The position numbers were made by a program, and so were the translations under genes. This document shows, in pieces, positions 63,443-64,000 of a stretch of DNA of 64,000 nt (within the stretch, counting starts at the first letter, position 1; each line of letters starts with the position of its first letter). Below the pieces are notes generated by a model. That model was not told the DNA's origin, did no database searches, and saw only the letters and a list, made by a program, of their open reading frames with translations. This DNA comes from Candidatus Accumulibacter regalis (GTDB taxonomy: Bacteria; Pseudomonadota; Gammaproteobacteria; Burkholderiales; Rhodocyclaceae): positions 37,400-101,399 of the forward strand of contig JEMY01000044.1 in assembly GCA_000585075.1 (NCBI GenBank), written 5' to 3'.

Positions 63443-64000
63443 CTATCGTCTCTCGGGCGGCGCCGGCGGCACGATGCGCAGATCGTTCGGGCCACCGCTC
63501 GTGTCATCCTGGATCAGCTCGAAACGCGCCGGACGGATCGTTTCCGGTATCTGCCGGCGCAGCGCTTCAAGCCAGTGCTCGAGTTCAGGCTGGCCGATCC
63601 GGCTGCTGTAGACTGTCCACACCGCGCCCGCCGGGCGGGCCGGCAGTTGGCTGGCGATGCGCGCCGGGTCGTCGGCGAGCGTCGCGCGGGTGCTGGTCTC
63701 GGCCGCATGCTGGCGGGCCATCGGCGTCGGGGCTGGGGCCACTTTCGGCGAAGCGGCGAGCATGGCCGGCCGCGGCTTGCCTGCTGCAGTGCTCACAGCG
63801 TCTTCAGCGGCTGCTTTGCGCGCGGCCGGAGCGGCTTCCGGCAGGGCGATATTGCCGCTGGCGAGAGTGCCCGGCCCGGTGGCCTTGCCGTCGAGCGGAC
63901 GTGCGGGTGCCTCGACGGCGTCGGCGAGTGTGCGCGGGGCTGGCGGTGACGAGCTGTCGGGCGGTGGGCTGTTTGCCGAGGCGGCAGGGCGAGGGTGTGG
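63443..64000 (-). CDS. C-terminal part of an unidentified Pro/Ala-rich protein
   Basis: The minus-strand frame is open from the right edge to the stop at 63443, about 185 residues, so the start is beyond the window. The visible part is Pro/Ala/Ser-rich (SANSPPPDSSSPPAP, then KVAPAPTPMARQHA) and ends in a folded-looking segment, AVWTVYSSRIGQPELEHW, followed by ALRRQIPETIRPARFELIQDD. I do not recognise it. A long disordered linker before a small C-terminal domain is plausible. The plus-strand frame across the same region is Arg-rich and lacks protein character. Confidence 0.55.
   Translation of the reverse strand, partial: PHPRPAASANSPPPDSSSPPAPRTLADAVEAPARPLDGKATGPGTLASGNIALPEAAPAARKAAAEDAVSTAAGKPRPAMLAASPKVAPAPTPMARQHAAETSTRATLADDPARIASQLPARPAGAVWTVYSSRIGQPELEHWLEALRRQIPETIRPARFELIQDDTSGGPNDLRIVPPAPPERR

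Noticed and set aside
63209..63949. A 246-codon plus-strand frame at the right end
   Set aside because: It is Arg/Gly-rich and lacks domains; the minus-strand frame over the same bases is continuous to the edge and has protein-like character.

Overview
The window looks like a chromosome segment of a high-GC betaproteobacterium of the Rhodocyclales, most likely close to 'Candidatus Accumulibacter'. The housekeeping gene order (rne, rluC, yceD-rpmF-plsX-fabHDG-acpP-fabF, rpoE-rseC-mucD, lepA-lepB-rnc-era-recO-pdxJ-acpS-nagZ, uvrC-pgsA-tRNA-Gly-tRNA-Cys) is betaproteobacterial. A PPK2 polyphosphate kinase, an amylomaltase and a Pta/AckA pair fit a polyphosphate- and glycogen-cycling lifestyle. 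The genus is an inference from this gene content, not a measured result.

Positions 1-20830 hold central metabolism, signalling and transport: a DUF4914 protein (cut by the left edge), a phosphate acyltransferase, a GNAT enzyme, an EAL phosphodiesterase, MalQ, a SYLF protein, acetate kinase, a CPA1-type antiporter, a universal stress protein, an orphan GltI-type binding protein, a DASS-family anion transporter broken by a 7-bp tandem duplication, a lipoprotein coupled to it, an unrecognised 342-residue protein, PPK2, and a complete RND tripartite efflux operon.

Positions 21247-52446 are the conserved core. RNase E and RluC diverge. A long fatty-acid synthesis cluster follows, then ygfX-like and nadB genes that overlap tail to tail. 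The sigma-E locus has lost rseA and rseB: only a 41-codon reading frame with a strong hairpin lies between rpoE and rseC. This operon ends in a textbook intrinsic terminator. lepA-lepB-DUF4845-rnc-era and recO-pdxJ-acpS-nagZ are tightly coupled through ATGA overlaps. EF-P carries Arg32 and sits beside EarP, its arginine rhamnosyltransferase. The core ends at uvrC-pgsA and two tRNA genes behind a consensus promoter.

Positions 52447-64000 are accessory. Immediately after tRNA-Cys are stacked hairpins, then a minus-strand operon (DUF3604 hydrolase, membrane-anchored PpiC-type isomerase, HupE/UreJ-like membrane protein) bracketed by two direct repeats of about 170 bp. A large Cys-type arylsulfatase lies just upstream in the same orientation. 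Next is a decayed IS66-type element carrying a DUF4338 (DruA-like) gene between tnpB and a truncated tnpC; the DUF4338 gene is broken by a 17-bp tandem duplication. A MazE/MazF-type toxin-antitoxin pair and the Pro/Ala-rich end of an unidentified protein close the window. The secreted sulfatase/DUF3604/PPIase/HupE module is the best candidate for an undescribed functional system.
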